The notes beneath the pieces were generated by a model. The model ran no database searches. It was not told the origin of the DNA and worked only from the letters and a program-made list of their open reading frames with translations. DNA of 64,000 nt, taken from positions 85,963 to 149,962 of the forward strand of contig MFXH01000018.1 in assembly GCA_001788795.1 (NCBI GenBank), in the 5' to 3' direction. Positions 35,821-45,175 of this stretch are shown piece by piece; position 1 is the stretch's first letter; each line of letters begins with the position of its first letter. The position numbers were made by a program, and so were the translations under genes. Source of the DNA: Candidatus Peregrinibacteria bacterium RIFOXYA2_FULL_41_18. Its GTDB lineage: Bacteria > Patescibacteriota > Gracilibacteria > UBA1369 > UBA12470.

Positions 35821-37291
35821 TTTTATAAATTGAAACGACTCCTTGTTCAAAAACCGAATCGATGCCTTCCAGCATCTTGATTTCATCTTGCGATAACACT
35901 GTACCGTCTTGAATCATTAAATAGTCATGATCAAATAATTCTTCTGTAATTGACGTGCTTACGTTTTCCTTGTTGCCATCTCCATAAGCCAATATCCATT
36001 CATAAGATCTGAATGATGATGCTCCGCTTATATTATTCACCAACCAAAAATCCGCTCCTAAATCATTCAAGTATTGAGCAGATGCCAACTCGTCTTGCGT
36101 TATCGCTGGCTCGATTTCCGCTACCAGCAATCCTAAGAGAGCCGCTTGCCACAGCACTCCAACCGTCAATATCGCAAAACATATTTTTTTCAATTTAGGT
36201 ACTGATTTCATCATTTCGAATGCTAAGTACGCCGTCAAAATCGTCAGTATGATGAAATGGAACGCCTGATATCGATAAACAAATAAGCTCAGCCATATCT
36301 CATCAGGCACCAAGAAATTCGTCAGATTGACGATTATAAAAGATGGGATTGCAAGTCCGAGAATTTTCCAGTTTTGTTTGTAAAAAGCATAAATAAATCC
36401 CGCGAATCCGAGTATTATCAACACCGGTCCGTCAGTTATAATTCCGTAATGCCAAAACTGAGGAACTTTGTCATAAAACTTCAAATAATCTATCCATTCG
36501 GAAACCCAATACGTTCTCGTACCTGCCAGCACAAAAGGTATAAAAGTTGCCATGAATGCGACTACCGATATCAAAATCGTGTAAATTATCGTCGAAATCG
36601 TCTTTTCTCCAAGCACGCCTAAATCGAATTTTATCTCCGGAAGTTTTATGCGTGCATTTTTCAAAACTTTTATTCCAATCCATAGGCCGATCATCAAGCA
36701 TATCGTGAATAGAAATTGAACCGTATGGCTGCCGGCAACAAGGATCAAGGAGCAAGACACAAGGATCAGAGAAGATTTTTTGTTTTTCTCAAGATATTCA
36801 AGGTAGTAATAAATGGCGGGAATACTGAAAGCCATGGCGCAGACATTCGCCCAATTCCCTCCGAATAACAGGAAGTACAGCCTAAAATTAATTGCGTTAA
36901 ACAGTGTCGTTATAAGTGCGATATTTCTTGATCCTGTAAGTTTCTTAACAAGAAGATATAAATAAAAATTCGCCAAAACCAATAGAATGCCCAGCGCTCC
37001 TCCATTTATAACAATCCTTTCTCCAAAAATCTTAATAAATCCAGCCATGTAAACTATAGGTGCCGGCAAAAATTCGTTTATATGCGTTGCTTCATCCCCT
37101 TTTGCAGGGATGAAATCCTGCAGCTCCGCGAAAAAATCACCCGTATCAGCAAGCTGTTTCGATGTTTCAAAATATGTAAGACCGTCCGTTTGAGTTACAG
37201 GTAGTGGCGTCAAAAAAGTCGGATATAAAACAACTGCCAGATTTATGGCAAGGATTAAAATAAGCAAAATGTTTTGTCTGATTTTTCCCAT
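35813..37291 (-). CDS. multi-TM protein, GT-C/O-antigen-polymerase-like (unassigned)
   Basis: 492 aa, many TM helices, large C-terminal soluble part; in glycan locus. Confidence 0.65.
   Translation of the reverse strand: MGKIRQNILLILILAINLAVVLYPTFLTPLPVTQTDGLTYFETSKQLADTGDFFAELQDFIPAKGDEATHINEFLPAPIVYMAGFIKIFGERIVINGGALGILLVLANFYLYLLVKKLTGSRNIALITTLFNAINFRLYFLLFGGNWANVCAMAFSIPAIYYYLEYLEKNKKSSLILVSCSLILVAGSHTVQFLFTICLMIGLWIGIKVLKNARIKLPEIKFDLGVLGEKTISTIIYTILISVVAFMATFIPFVLAGTRTYWVSEWIDYLKFYDKVPQFWHYGIITDGPVLIILGFAGFIYAFYKQNWKILGLAIPSFIIVNLTNFLVPDEIWLSLFVYRYQAFHFIILTILTAYLAFEMMKSVPKLKKICFAILTVGVLWQAALLGLLVAEIEPAITQDELASAQYLNDLGADFWLVNNISGASSFRSYEWILAYGDGNKENVSTSITEELFDHDYLMIQDGTVLSQDEIKMLEGIDSVFEQGVVSIYKND
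36741..36775 (+). repeat. in-CDS heptamer array (AGGATCA/AGACACA)
   Basis: AGGATCA AGGAGCA AGACACA AGGATCA GAGAAGA; antisense codes SSLILVSCSLILVAG. Confidence 0.75.
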
Positions 37292-37303
37292 AGTACGGTT
37301 ATT

Positions 37304-37993
37304 TTATCTCATCTTCTTGAAAATTGCGACAATCGGATTTCGGGAAAGCCCAACATACTTGATTCCCAAAAGCTCGAGGTCGTATTTCTCGAAGTATGAT
37401 TTTATGCCTATCCGTCCGAAATGATAGTATTTCGAACTTGCATCATTCGCATATTTTTTGTTGCGCGTCAACCTTGAGATGGACTTCGGAATATTTCGCA
37501 AGAAAACTCCCGGCGAAAAATGATTAATGAAATCACAGATCAAAATGCCGTCTTTTTTGAGAGAACGGGCTACTGCCGGAACCGCATCTTTGTAAGTTGC
37601 GGCTGAGGCAAAACCAGTTGAAATCATGATGTCTTGAGAGTTTGCGCCAAGCAGTTTATCGATTTCATACACGTTTAACTGTTTGAAGTCTACATCCTCT
37701 TTTTTATTGAAATCCGCAAATGTTTTTTTGGCTTTCTCGATACATTCCGGCACCAAATCCGTTAAGCAGTATGAAAACTCTTTGTTTTCTTCGGTTAAAA
37801 ATTCGCAGATTTTTAATCCGAGATATCCGTTTCCGCATCCGACCTCTGTGATCCTGTAATTTCCCCTATTTAACTTTTTCAACCATTTTATCATTAATTT
37901 CGCTTCTTTTTCTTGTATTTTTCTCATCTTAACCGAATCCCAGTATTGATTTTCTTTCGAGGTTTCCTCCCATTTTTTCAGTTCAGAGTGCAT
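37304..37993 (-). CDS. SAM-dependent methyltransferase
   Basis: YRITEVGCGNGYLGLKICEFL; GILICDFINHFSPG. Confidence 0.8.
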   Translation of the reverse strand: MHSELKKWEETSKENQYWDSVKMRKIQEKEAKLMIKWLKKLNRGNYRITEVGCGNGYLGLKICEFLTEENKEFSYCLTDLVPECIEKAKKTFADFNKKEDVDFKQLNVYEIDKLLGANSQDIMISTGFASAATYKDAVPAVARSLKKDGILICDFINHFSPGVFLRNIPKSISRLTRNKKYANDASSKYYHFGRIGIKSYFEKYDLELLGIKYVGLSRNPIVAIFKKMR

Positions 37994-38094
37994 TTTGTAA
38001 GTTTAAGACTGCTCGAGAATAATCTTTTTGTATTAAAATTCAATACTCAATTTACGTCAAATGCTGGAAAAACTCACCTAATCGTGGTAAAAGT

Positions 38095-38129
38095 TATCCA
38101 CTATTCACTACAAATTATTCACTATACAT
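38095..38129 (+). repeat. degenerate 7-nt-period array (TATTCAC family)
   Basis: TATCCAC TATTCAC TACAAAT TATTCAC TATACAT; last unit contains part of the ATG at 38128. Confidence 0.7.
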
Positions 38130-39078
38130 GAAGGCAATAGTTACAGGAGGATCCGGGTTCATAGGAAGCCATTTATGCGAAAGGCTTCTAGATAAAGGTT
38201 ATAAGGTTATCTGTATAGATAATTTTATTACCGGCGATCATGCGAATGTTGAGCATTTCCTGAAGAATCCCAATTTCAGGTTGATTGAGCATGATATTAC
38301 GAACCCTATTCTAGGAGAAGAATTGGATCTCGAAGGGGTTTCGGAGGTTTTCAACCTCGCATGTCCCGCATCCCCTATCGATTACCAGAAAATCCCTCTT
38401 GAAACATTATGGGTCAGCGCCGCCGGAACGAAAAATATGCTCGACCTTGCGGTGAAATTAAAAGCCAAGTTTCTACATACTTCAACTTCAGAGGTCTATG
38501 GCGACCCTCTTGAACATCCTCAGAGAGAGTCTTACTGGGGAAATGTGAATTGCTTGGGTGTTCGCAGTTGTTATGATGAAGGGAAGCGTTTTGCCGAAAG
38601 TCTCGTTGTGAATTACGGACATAAATACGGCATCAAAACTAAGATTATAAGAATTTTCAATACCTATGGTCCGCGCATGCGCGCGCACGACGGAAGAGTC
38701 ATACCGAATTTCATAACTCAATCTCTTGCCGGAAAACCTATAACAATTTATGGCGACGGATATCAAACGAGATCTTTCTGCTATGTTGACGATATGGTTG
38801 ATGGAATTATTGCGATGATGGCGAAAGAAGGTTTCAAAGGACCGGTCAACTTGGGAAATCCCGAGGAGTATTCGATTAAGATGTTGGCAGAAAAAATCGT
38901 AGAACTCACGGATTCAAAAAGTAAAATAATTTATAAAGATTTGCCTCAGGACGACCCAAAGGTGCGCAGACCGGATATCACTCTCGCAAAAAAAGAGCTC
39001 GGATTTGAACCAAAAATCGGATTTGAACAAGGACTTAAAAAAACCATTGAATGGTTCAAGAAAAAAGGCACATATTAA
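38128..39078 (+). CDS. UDP-glucuronate decarboxylase-like SDR
   Basis: [76 protein letters not shown]. Confidence 0.9.
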   Translation: MKAIVTGGSGFIGSHLCERLLDKGYKVICIDNFITGDHANVEHFLKNPNFRLIEHDITNPILGEELDLEGVSEVFNLACPASPIDYQKIPLETLWVSAAGTKNMLDLAVKLKAKFLHTSTSEVYGDPLEHPQRESYWGNVNCLGVRSCYDEGKRFAESLVVNYGHKYGIKTKIIRIFNTYGPRMRAHDGRVIPNFITQSLAGKPITIYGDGYQTRSFCYVDDMVDGIIAMMAKEGFKGPVNLGNPEEYSIKMLAEKIVELTDSKSKIIYKDLPQDDPKVRRPDITLAKKELGFEPKIGFEQGLKKTIEWFKKKGTY

Positions 39079-40199
39079 TGTTAACCGGAGATTCCGGTAT
39101 CGCTTACAACAAGCAGAATGTCTTTTTTGAAATGTTGCGCGGATTTTCCGAACATTTTGAACGCGTATCTGTTATATGTCCAAGCAATGAAAAAGGTGGC
39201 GTAATTCAAATACATAAGAATGTTTATTTATATCCGTCATCTTACAAGAAATTTTTACATTTGGATTTTTTCAGGCATAAAAATTTCATACTAAAAACGG
39301 TTCGCGAAATACACAAGAAAAATCATATCGATCTGATTACCGCTCATGCAATACCGCCTTGTTTTGCAAATGTAAAAGCTGCGATGGCATTATCAAAAGA
39401 GCTTAATGTGCATTATGTGGTAGAGCTCATGCATATACCCGGCTATCCGAAAGCTGAAAATTGGATGGAACGAATCGAGCGTGCTTCTTTAAACAAATTT
39501 TTCAAGAAAAATCGAAATAATATTCCGCATTTGCGATTGATAAACAAGTCTGACACTTATAATTATGTTACCGACAGGCTTGGATTTCCAAAAGATAAAA
39601 TCCTGCATATACCGGCTTTTTATTTGGATTTCGAGGTTTTTAAAACCGATGATTCCGTTGTGCGAAATTCCAAGCAGTTTGTTTTCTGTGGACGACTTGA
39701 AAAAAATAAAGGATTGGATTTGCTTCTCGACGCTGCAGATAAGGTTGCTGCCGAAGTACCGGAGTTCGAATTGAAAATCGTCGGTGACGGTAGCATGCGT
39801 GATTTTGTACAAAAAAGAACCAATAAAAACATTGAACTCCTCGGATGGCTTCCTACTCAAAAAGATGTTGCGCAGATTTATCAGACGAGCGCCGGCATAG
39901 TTATGACTTCTTATAATGAAGGCGGACCGCGCGTAACGCTTGAAGCGATGGCTTGCGGAGCTCTTAGTATTACAACGCGTGTCGGTGTTATGAATGAGGT
40001 TGTTCTGGATAGGAAGAATGCATTGTTTATCGATTGGGATGCCAGTGATATTGCAGAAAAGATTTTATGGGCGATAAAAAATCCCGATGACTCGGCAGAA
40101 ATTGCGGAAGAAGGGCGAAAGAGCGTTCAAAAATTCGAGTATCGTGAAGCGCTTAAGTTTTACGCGGATACATATTTAAACTTGATTGATGCAAAATAA
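39078..40199 (+). CDS. glycosyltransferase family 4
   Basis: FCGRLEKNKGLDLLLDAADKV; SYNEGGPRVTLEAMACGALSITTRVG; start ATG 39078 overlaps upstream TAA (TAATG). Confidence 0.88.
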   Translation: MLTGDSGIAYNKQNVFFEMLRGFSEHFERVSVICPSNEKGGVIQIHKNVYLYPSSYKKFLHLDFFRHKNFILKTVREIHKKNHIDLITAHAIPPCFANVKAAMALSKELNVHYVVELMHIPGYPKAENWMERIERASLNKFFKKNRNNIPHLRLINKSDTYNYVTDRLGFPKDKILHIPAFYLDFEVFKTDDSVVRNSKQFVFCGRLEKNKGLDLLLDAADKVAAEVPEFELKIVGDGSMRDFVQKRTNKNIELLGWLPTQKDVAQIYQTSAGIVMTSYNEGGPRVTLEAMACGALSITTRVGVMNEVVLDRKNALFIDWDASDIAEKILWAIKNPDDSAEIAEEGRKSVQKFEYREALKFYADTYLNLIDAK

Positions 40200-41262
40200 G
40201 CCTAAAAAACTGGTATTTGTGCTGCCGGAGTATGACGAGAATACTTCGACGCATTTTGCACATACTATCGATTTTATAGACGAGATTGCTAAGGATATCG
40301 ATGTCTTTTTGTTCATTGAATATGCGAAAGGGCGCCCGTCTCTGAAAAATGTCGATAAGATATACTGTCAAAAATTTCCTTACCCCGCTGTTAATTTAAT
40401 CGAAAGATTTATTGTCTTATTATGGTTAAGGCTTAAAGGATATAGGAATTTTTATGTGCATTATTCTTATTGGTCGGGGATGATTGCCGGATTGATTGGA
40501 AAGTTTTATTACTGGCATTGCGAGGCTTATCAATCTTACGGATCCGACAGGAAATGGTGGGATTTAAAATGGAAATTTTTTGATGATTTGCCATTAAAAA
40601 TTTGTCTGAAATTATGCGATTTTTTGGTCACCGGCACTCTTAGTATGGCGAAATTTTATGCTGATTGTTTTCATGTAAAAGAATCCAAAATAAAAATCGT
40701 CCCAAACAGTATTAATCTCGAAAGGATTCATGCCAATGGGATTAGGAAAATCGCAAAACAGATTGTTTTTGTACATTGGCTCGCTCCGAGAAAAGGTGCC
40801 GATTTGCTTCCTGAAATAGTCGACGGATGTCTTGCAGCCGATTCCGATTTGAAATTTCTAATTATAGGAGACGGACCTCTTTTTAAGAATTTGCAAAACC
40901 GTTTTCGGGATAATATTTCAGTGAAAATGACCGGTGCGCTTCCAAATAATGATGTTATCAAACATATAGCGGAGAGCGACCTTCTCATAATGCCTTCACG
41001 ACAAGAAGGGTTCCCTCGTGTTATTCTTGAAAGCATGGCTCTCGGGACCGCATTTGTTGCAACCGATGTCGGTGGCATGAAGGACATTATTCCCGCCGAA
41101 TATAAGGTTGTTGAACCGAGTCATATCGAATTGTTTTCTCAACGGATTGTCGAACTCGTTTCTGATTCCAATTCCAGAGATGAAGTGGTAAAATCTGGAT
41201 TGGAAAAGGTTAAGGATTTTTCAACTCAAAATGTCGCGAAAATTTTCAAAAAGATTATTTGA
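40186..41262 (+). CDS. glycosyltransferase family 4
   Basis: VHWLAPRKGADLLPEIV; MPSRQEGFPRVILESMALGTAFVATDVGGMKDI. Confidence 0.88.
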   Translation: MMQNKPKKLVFVLPEYDENTSTHFAHTIDFIDEIAKDIDVFLFIEYAKGRPSLKNVDKIYCQKFPYPAVNLIERFIVLLWLRLKGYRNFYVHYSYWSGMIAGLIGKFYYWHCEAYQSYGSDRKWWDLKWKFFDDLPLKICLKLCDFLVTGTLSMAKFYADCFHVKESKIKIVPNSINLERIHANGIRKIAKQIVFVHWLAPRKGADLLPEIVDGCLAADSDLKFLIIGDGPLFKNLQNRFRDNISVKMTGALPNNDVIKHIAESDLLIMPSRQEGFPRVILESMALGTAFVATDVGGMKDIIPAEYKVVEPSHIELFSQRIVELVSDSNSRDEVVKSGLEKVKDFSTQNVAKIFKKII

Positions 41263-41782
41263 TTTTGTTTTCAAGAACAAGCTTCCCGCATTCAGAAATA
41301 TTATTTTGCGTTCTATTATTTATTACAGTTTTTGCGATTTTTCGAAGAAGCTCGTTTTACGGTTGGCCGGTAGTAAGGTAAAAGGACCTGTCGATTTCAA
41401 AAGAGGCAATCTGTTTATCGTGCCCGGTAATTTGGAAATCGGAAGTGATGTATGCATCGGAAAAAATAATTTCTTCCAATCTAGAGACAAAATTAAGATA
41501 GGCGATCATGTAAATATTTCCGGATACAGTTTTTTTATAACAGGTTCTCATGACATAAACGGAACTGATTTTAAATCCGTCTATGCTCCAATCACTATCG
41601 GGAATTATGCATGGATTTGCACAAATTCCATGATTCTTCCCGGCGTGACCATAGGAGATGGAGCTGTTGTTGCCGCAGGATCTGTTGTTACAAAAGATGT
41701 GGCGCCTTATACTGTTGTGGCTGGCAATCCGGCTGTTAAGATCAAAGACAGACCAAAAAATTTAAACTATAAACTATGTTAA
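41231..41782 (+). CDS. left-handed beta-helix acyltransferase (WcaF-like)
   Basis: Hexapeptide repeats; NYAWICTNSMILPGVTIGDGAVVAAGSVVTKDVAPYTVVAGNPAVKI. Confidence 0.9.
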   Translation: MSRKFSKRLFDFVFKNKLPAFRNIILRSIIYYSFCDFSKKLVLRLAGSKVKGPVDFKRGNLFIVPGNLEIGSDVCIGKNNFFQSRDKIKIGDHVNISGYSFFITGSHDINGTDFKSVYAPITIGNYAWICTNSMILPGVTIGDGAVVAAGSVVTKDVAPYTVVAGNPAVKIKDRPKNLNYKLC

Positions 41783-41786
41783 TGCT

Positions 41787-42314
41787 ATGATTAATAAGAA
41801 GTATTTGAAAAAAACAGAAACACAAAACTATAAGAATAAAAACAATATAGAAGGCGTAAAAGTCATATCTTTGAAACGCTTCCTTGATTGCGGAGGAAGC
41901 TTCTCTGAAATAATGAGGGTTTCAAAAGGAATCCCGGTCGAATTTAAAGGTTTTGACTTGAAACAAATTAATTATTCCGAGATTTTGCCCGGTGCCATAA
42001 AGGCAGGACATTATCATTTTAATCAGGATGATATCTGGTTTGTACCTCCTTCAAGCAGAGCCCTTGTGGGACTTAAAGATTTGCGCGAAGGATCGAAGAC
42101 TTATGATGTTGTGCAAAGATTAATAATGGGTGACGGGCAGGCGAGTTTATTATTTATACCTCGTGGCGTACTGCATGGCGTTGCGAATTTATGGCAAAAA
42201 CCATCTTCGCTTATTTATTTTGTGAATCAGAACTTCGACGCAGATAAACCTGATGAACACAGGCTGTCGCAAGAAGAGTTCGGCGAAGGCTTCTGGGAGA
42301 TTGCCAAGGGATAA
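41787..42314 (+). CDS. RmlC-like cupin (dTDP-4-dehydrorhamnose 3,5-epimerase-related)
   Basis: QINYSEILPGAIKAGHYHFNQDDIWFVPPSSRALVGLKDLREGSKTYD; LFIPRGVLHGVAN. Confidence 0.8.
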   Translation: MINKKYLKKTETQNYKNKNNIEGVKVISLKRFLDCGGSFSEIMRVSKGIPVEFKGFDLKQINYSEILPGAIKAGHYHFNQDDIWFVPPSSRALVGLKDLREGSKTYDVVQRLIMGDGQASLLFIPRGVLHGVANLWQKPSSLIYFVNQNFDADKPDEHRLSQEEFGEGFWEIAKG

Positions 42315-42326
42315 TGATACTGTCAT

Positions 42327-42368
42327 AACATAGGTCTTACGTCTTATGACTTATGACTTACGTCTTTA
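42327..42368 (+). repeat. degenerate 7-nt-period array (GTCTTAC/GACTTAT family)
   Basis: AACATAG GTCTTAC GTCTTAT GACTTAT GACTTAC GTCTTTA; encodes the C-terminus (KDVSHKS stop) of the minus-strand GT2. Confidence 0.8.
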
Positions 42369-43090
42369 ATATAGTCCCATCTCAATCTGATTACGCTTGT
42401 GAAAGCGCTTGTTATTTCGTGTTTTGATAGATTGGAGATGCCACGTTTACGATTGACGAATGTGATTGGAATTTCGCCGATTTTCAGGCCTTTCTTATGC
42501 AGCTGGTAAGACATTTCAGACAGGACTATGTATCCTGCGGCTTCTATTTTATCGAAATCAATCGCCTCAAGAGCTTCTCTCGTATAGCAACGATATCCGT
42601 TCGTGTAGTCATGAATGGGTATTCCTAGTATCGCGCGAGCATATATATTCGCGAAACGGCTGAAAATAGTGCGTTTTAAGCCCCAGTTGAGGATTTTACT
42701 GCCTTTGAGATATCTTGAACCGATTACCATATCGTATCCCTCCAGAATCTTCGTTAAGAGCCTTGGGATGTCGATAGGATCATGAGAGAAGTCGGCATCC
42801 ATTTCGAAAATGTATTCAGATCCTTCCTTGAGCGCTTGTTTGAAGCCTTCGATACACGCACCTCCTCGGCCGTTTTTCTTTGTTCGATGTATTACTTTAA
42901 GTTTAGGATATTTTTTCTTAATAGCATCTGCGATCTCTCCTGTTTTGTCAGGTGAATTATCGTCCACTACAATTATTGTTATATCCTTCGATATGCCAAA
43001 AATCGTTTGGATGAGTTTCCTTATGTTATCTTTTTCGTTGTAAGTCGGAATGATTATTGCCGTCTTGGAATAAATATTATTGCTTAGCAT
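42344..43090 (-). CDS. GT2, dolichyl/polyprenyl-phosphate mannosyltransferase-like
   Basis: TAIIIPTYNEKDNIRKLIQTIF; IVVDDNSPDKTGEIAD; FEMDADFSHDPIDIPRLL; GSRYLKGSKI. Confidence 0.92.
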   Translation of the reverse strand: MLSNNIYSKTAIIIPTYNEKDNIRKLIQTIFGISKDITIIVVDDNSPDKTGEIADAIKKKYPKLKVIHRTKKNGRGGACIEGFKQALKEGSEYIFEMDADFSHDPIDIPRLLTKILEGYDMVIGSRYLKGSKILNWGLKRTIFSRFANIYARAILGIPIHDYTNGYRCYTREALEAIDFDKIEAAGYIVLSEMSYQLHKKGLKIGEIPITFVNRKRGISNLSKHEITSAFTSVIRLRWDYIKDVSHKS

Positions 43091-43976
43091 TTTTGTAGTA
43101 GTTTATTGTGTTTTTAATCCCCTCTTCCAGAGAAATTTCGGGCTTCCATTTGAGTGTTTCTTTTATACGCACTACATTCGGCACCAATTCGAGAGGAGCG
43201 TTTATTTTCTTCCTAAGATCACTAACTTCAACCCCAAATATATTCGCAACAGTTTTTGCAATTTCCATAACTTTTGTCGGCTTGCCTGTCCCGAGATTGA
43301 GCGTGCCTGTGAAATCCGACTTAAGTCCTTTCATTATTGCGTTCACAACATCTGTTACATATATGAAGTCTCGTGCAAAATCGCCATTATATATTTCGAT
43401 TTTACCGGCAATCGCCTGTGAGATTATTTGCGGGATCAATGTAGGCACTTTTCCAATCCTCTGATACGGACCGTACGCATTTGCCAATCTGAATATCAAA
43501 ATCGGCATTTTTTTTGCGAATTTTTCGCACTCTTTCTCAGCTAAAAGTTTTGAATACGAATAAGCATTACTTTTTTTGTCCACAAGCGCATCCAAATCTT
43601 CCGTCATCTCGGTATCAACCTCTTGATATACAGTCATGCTCGACATGAAAATGAATTTCTTGAGATTCTTATCCTTAAAATATTCAAGAAGTTTCTTCGT
43701 ACCTTCTACGTTTAATCTTATTGTTTCTTGCTCGTTCCCTTCCGCAAGCTTAATCGTACTGACTGCCGCAAGATGCACTACATAGTCAAATCTATACTCA
43801 TCTAAAACCGACAGATCGTCATTGATCAGATCGAGCTTTATGGTTTTTACAGAGACGATGGGGTCATGAGCGCTTAGGTTCACAATTTCGAAACCAAGTT
43901 TTTGCAACTCTATTATAAGATTCGTACCTATAAATCCTGATCCACCCGTAATTAAGATTTTACTTTCTTGCATCAA
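43077..43976 (-). CDS. NAD-dependent epimerase/dehydratase (SDR)
   Basis: KILITGGSGFIGTNLI; SYSKLLAEKECEKFAKKMPILIFRLANAYGPYQ. Confidence 0.9.
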   Translation of the reverse strand: MMQESKILITGGSGFIGTNLIIELQKLGFEIVNLSAHDPIVSVKTIKLDLINDDLSVLDEYRFDYVVHLAAVSTIKLAEGNEQETIRLNVEGTKKLLEYFKDKNLKKFIFMSSMTVYQEVDTEMTEDLDALVDKKSNAYSYSKLLAEKECEKFAKKMPILIFRLANAYGPYQRIGKVPTLIPQIISQAIAGKIEIYNGDFARDFIYVTDVVNAIMKGLKSDFTGTLNLGTGKPTKVMEIAKTVANIFGVEVSDLRKKINAPLELVPNVVRIKETLKWKPEISLEEGIKNTINYYKNAKQ

Positions 43977-45174
43977 AAAAATCTTTAAATACTTCGATCA
44001 TGTAGTCCATATCCTCTTGTTTCAAGCCTTGGTGACAACCTATATAAAATCCGTTGTGGTTCACCCATGCTGCAATAGGATATTGCGGTTCAAGATCGCC
44101 AAACAGTTTAATATAATAAGGCTGGTTCAAAAGCGGGACCATATATCTTGTCTCAACGTTGTGTTCTTCCAAGTGCATTATCAAATCATCTCGTTTTATA
44201 GGACTCGTTTTCTTGATCACCAATGGAAGCATCATAAAAGCATGCTCTGAATGTTCCGGCCATGAAGGTAATTGGATATGATCTTCGTATGCACGAAGGC
44301 CTTTTATCAGATATGCCGCGTTCTTCTGTCGTGCACTCAAAATGTTTTCCCACTGTTCTATTTGCGCCATTCCAAGCGCTCCTTCCAGCTCTGTCACTCT
44401 ATAACTATAACCCATTCGAACGAATGAGAATCTTCTATCGATAAGTTTGAAAAAACTCTCCTTGCTGTCTCTAACCGCACCTTTGTCATCATCGATATTC
44501 ATATAGACCGAGTCGCGTCCATGATTCACCATGCTCTTCATAGCTACCGCGTAGTCCGGATTGCTAGTGACGCTCAATCCGCCTACCCCTGTTACAAGCA
44601 AGTGAGCCACATAAGTGGAGAAACACGATATGTCTGTTTGAGAGCCTACCATTTTGCCTTTATGACGAACGAACATTGTTTCACAAGAATCTTCAACTGT
44701 TTTCAAGTTATGTTTGCGTGCGATCTCAATGACCTTATCTATCTCGCATGAAAGTCCGAAAAGATTTACAGGCATAATGGCGCGTGTACGAGGTGTAATC
44801 TTCTCTTCTATTTTTGACGTGTCTATGTTGTAAGTTATCGGATCTATTTCAACAAAAACCGGCTTCAAACCGTTCTGAAGCACGACATTTGAAGTGGCAA
44901 TAAAAGTTAATGCGGGAACAAGCACTTCATCTCCATCCTGCCATCCATGCAAATCCTTAAGCGTATGAATCGCAACTTGCAACGAGCTGGTTCCGCTATT
45001 GCTCATTATTGCGTATTTAGACTCGTGCAATTCCGCAAATTTCTTCTCGAAACCATGAACGTATTTACCGTAAGACAATCTGTTATTATCCAAAGCGTCC
45101 ATTACGTATTTCTTAGCCACTTCGTTTATACAAGTATCTCCAACACCAATTTGTTGAGCGCGTTTTTTGATCAT
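43960..45174 (-). CDS. DegT/DnrJ family PLP enzyme with His in place of the Schiff-base Lys (putative sugar 3-dehydratase)
   Basis: SNSGTSSLQVAIHTLK; VEDSCETM; CFSTYVAHLLVTGVGGLSV aligns with YSFYATKNLTSGEGGAIS of the DegT at 54062-55189, H opposite K. Confidence 0.85.
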   Translation of the reverse strand: MIKKRAQQIGVGDTCINEVAKKYVMDALDNNRLSYGKYVHGFEKKFAELHESKYAIMSNSGTSSLQVAIHTLKDLHGWQDGDEVLVPALTFIATSNVVLQNGLKPVFVEIDPITYNIDTSKIEEKITPRTRAIMPVNLFGLSCEIDKVIEIARKHNLKTVEDSCETMFVRHKGKMVGSQTDISCFSTYVAHLLVTGVGGLSVTSNPDYAVAMKSMVNHGRDSVYMNIDDDKGAVRDSKESFFKLIDRRFSFVRMGYSYRVTELEGALGMAQIEQWENILSARQKNAAYLIKGLRAYEDHIQLPSWPEHSEHAFMMLPLVIKKTSPIKRDDLIMHLEEHNVETRYMVPLLNQPYYIKLFGDLEPQYPIAAWVNHNGFYIGCHQGLKQEDMDYMIEVFKDFFDARK

Positions 45175-45175
45175 T

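Noticed and set aside
6156-42368. Tandem arrays as CRISPR
   Set aside because: Units are 7 or 9 nt with no spacer structure and no cas genes nearby.
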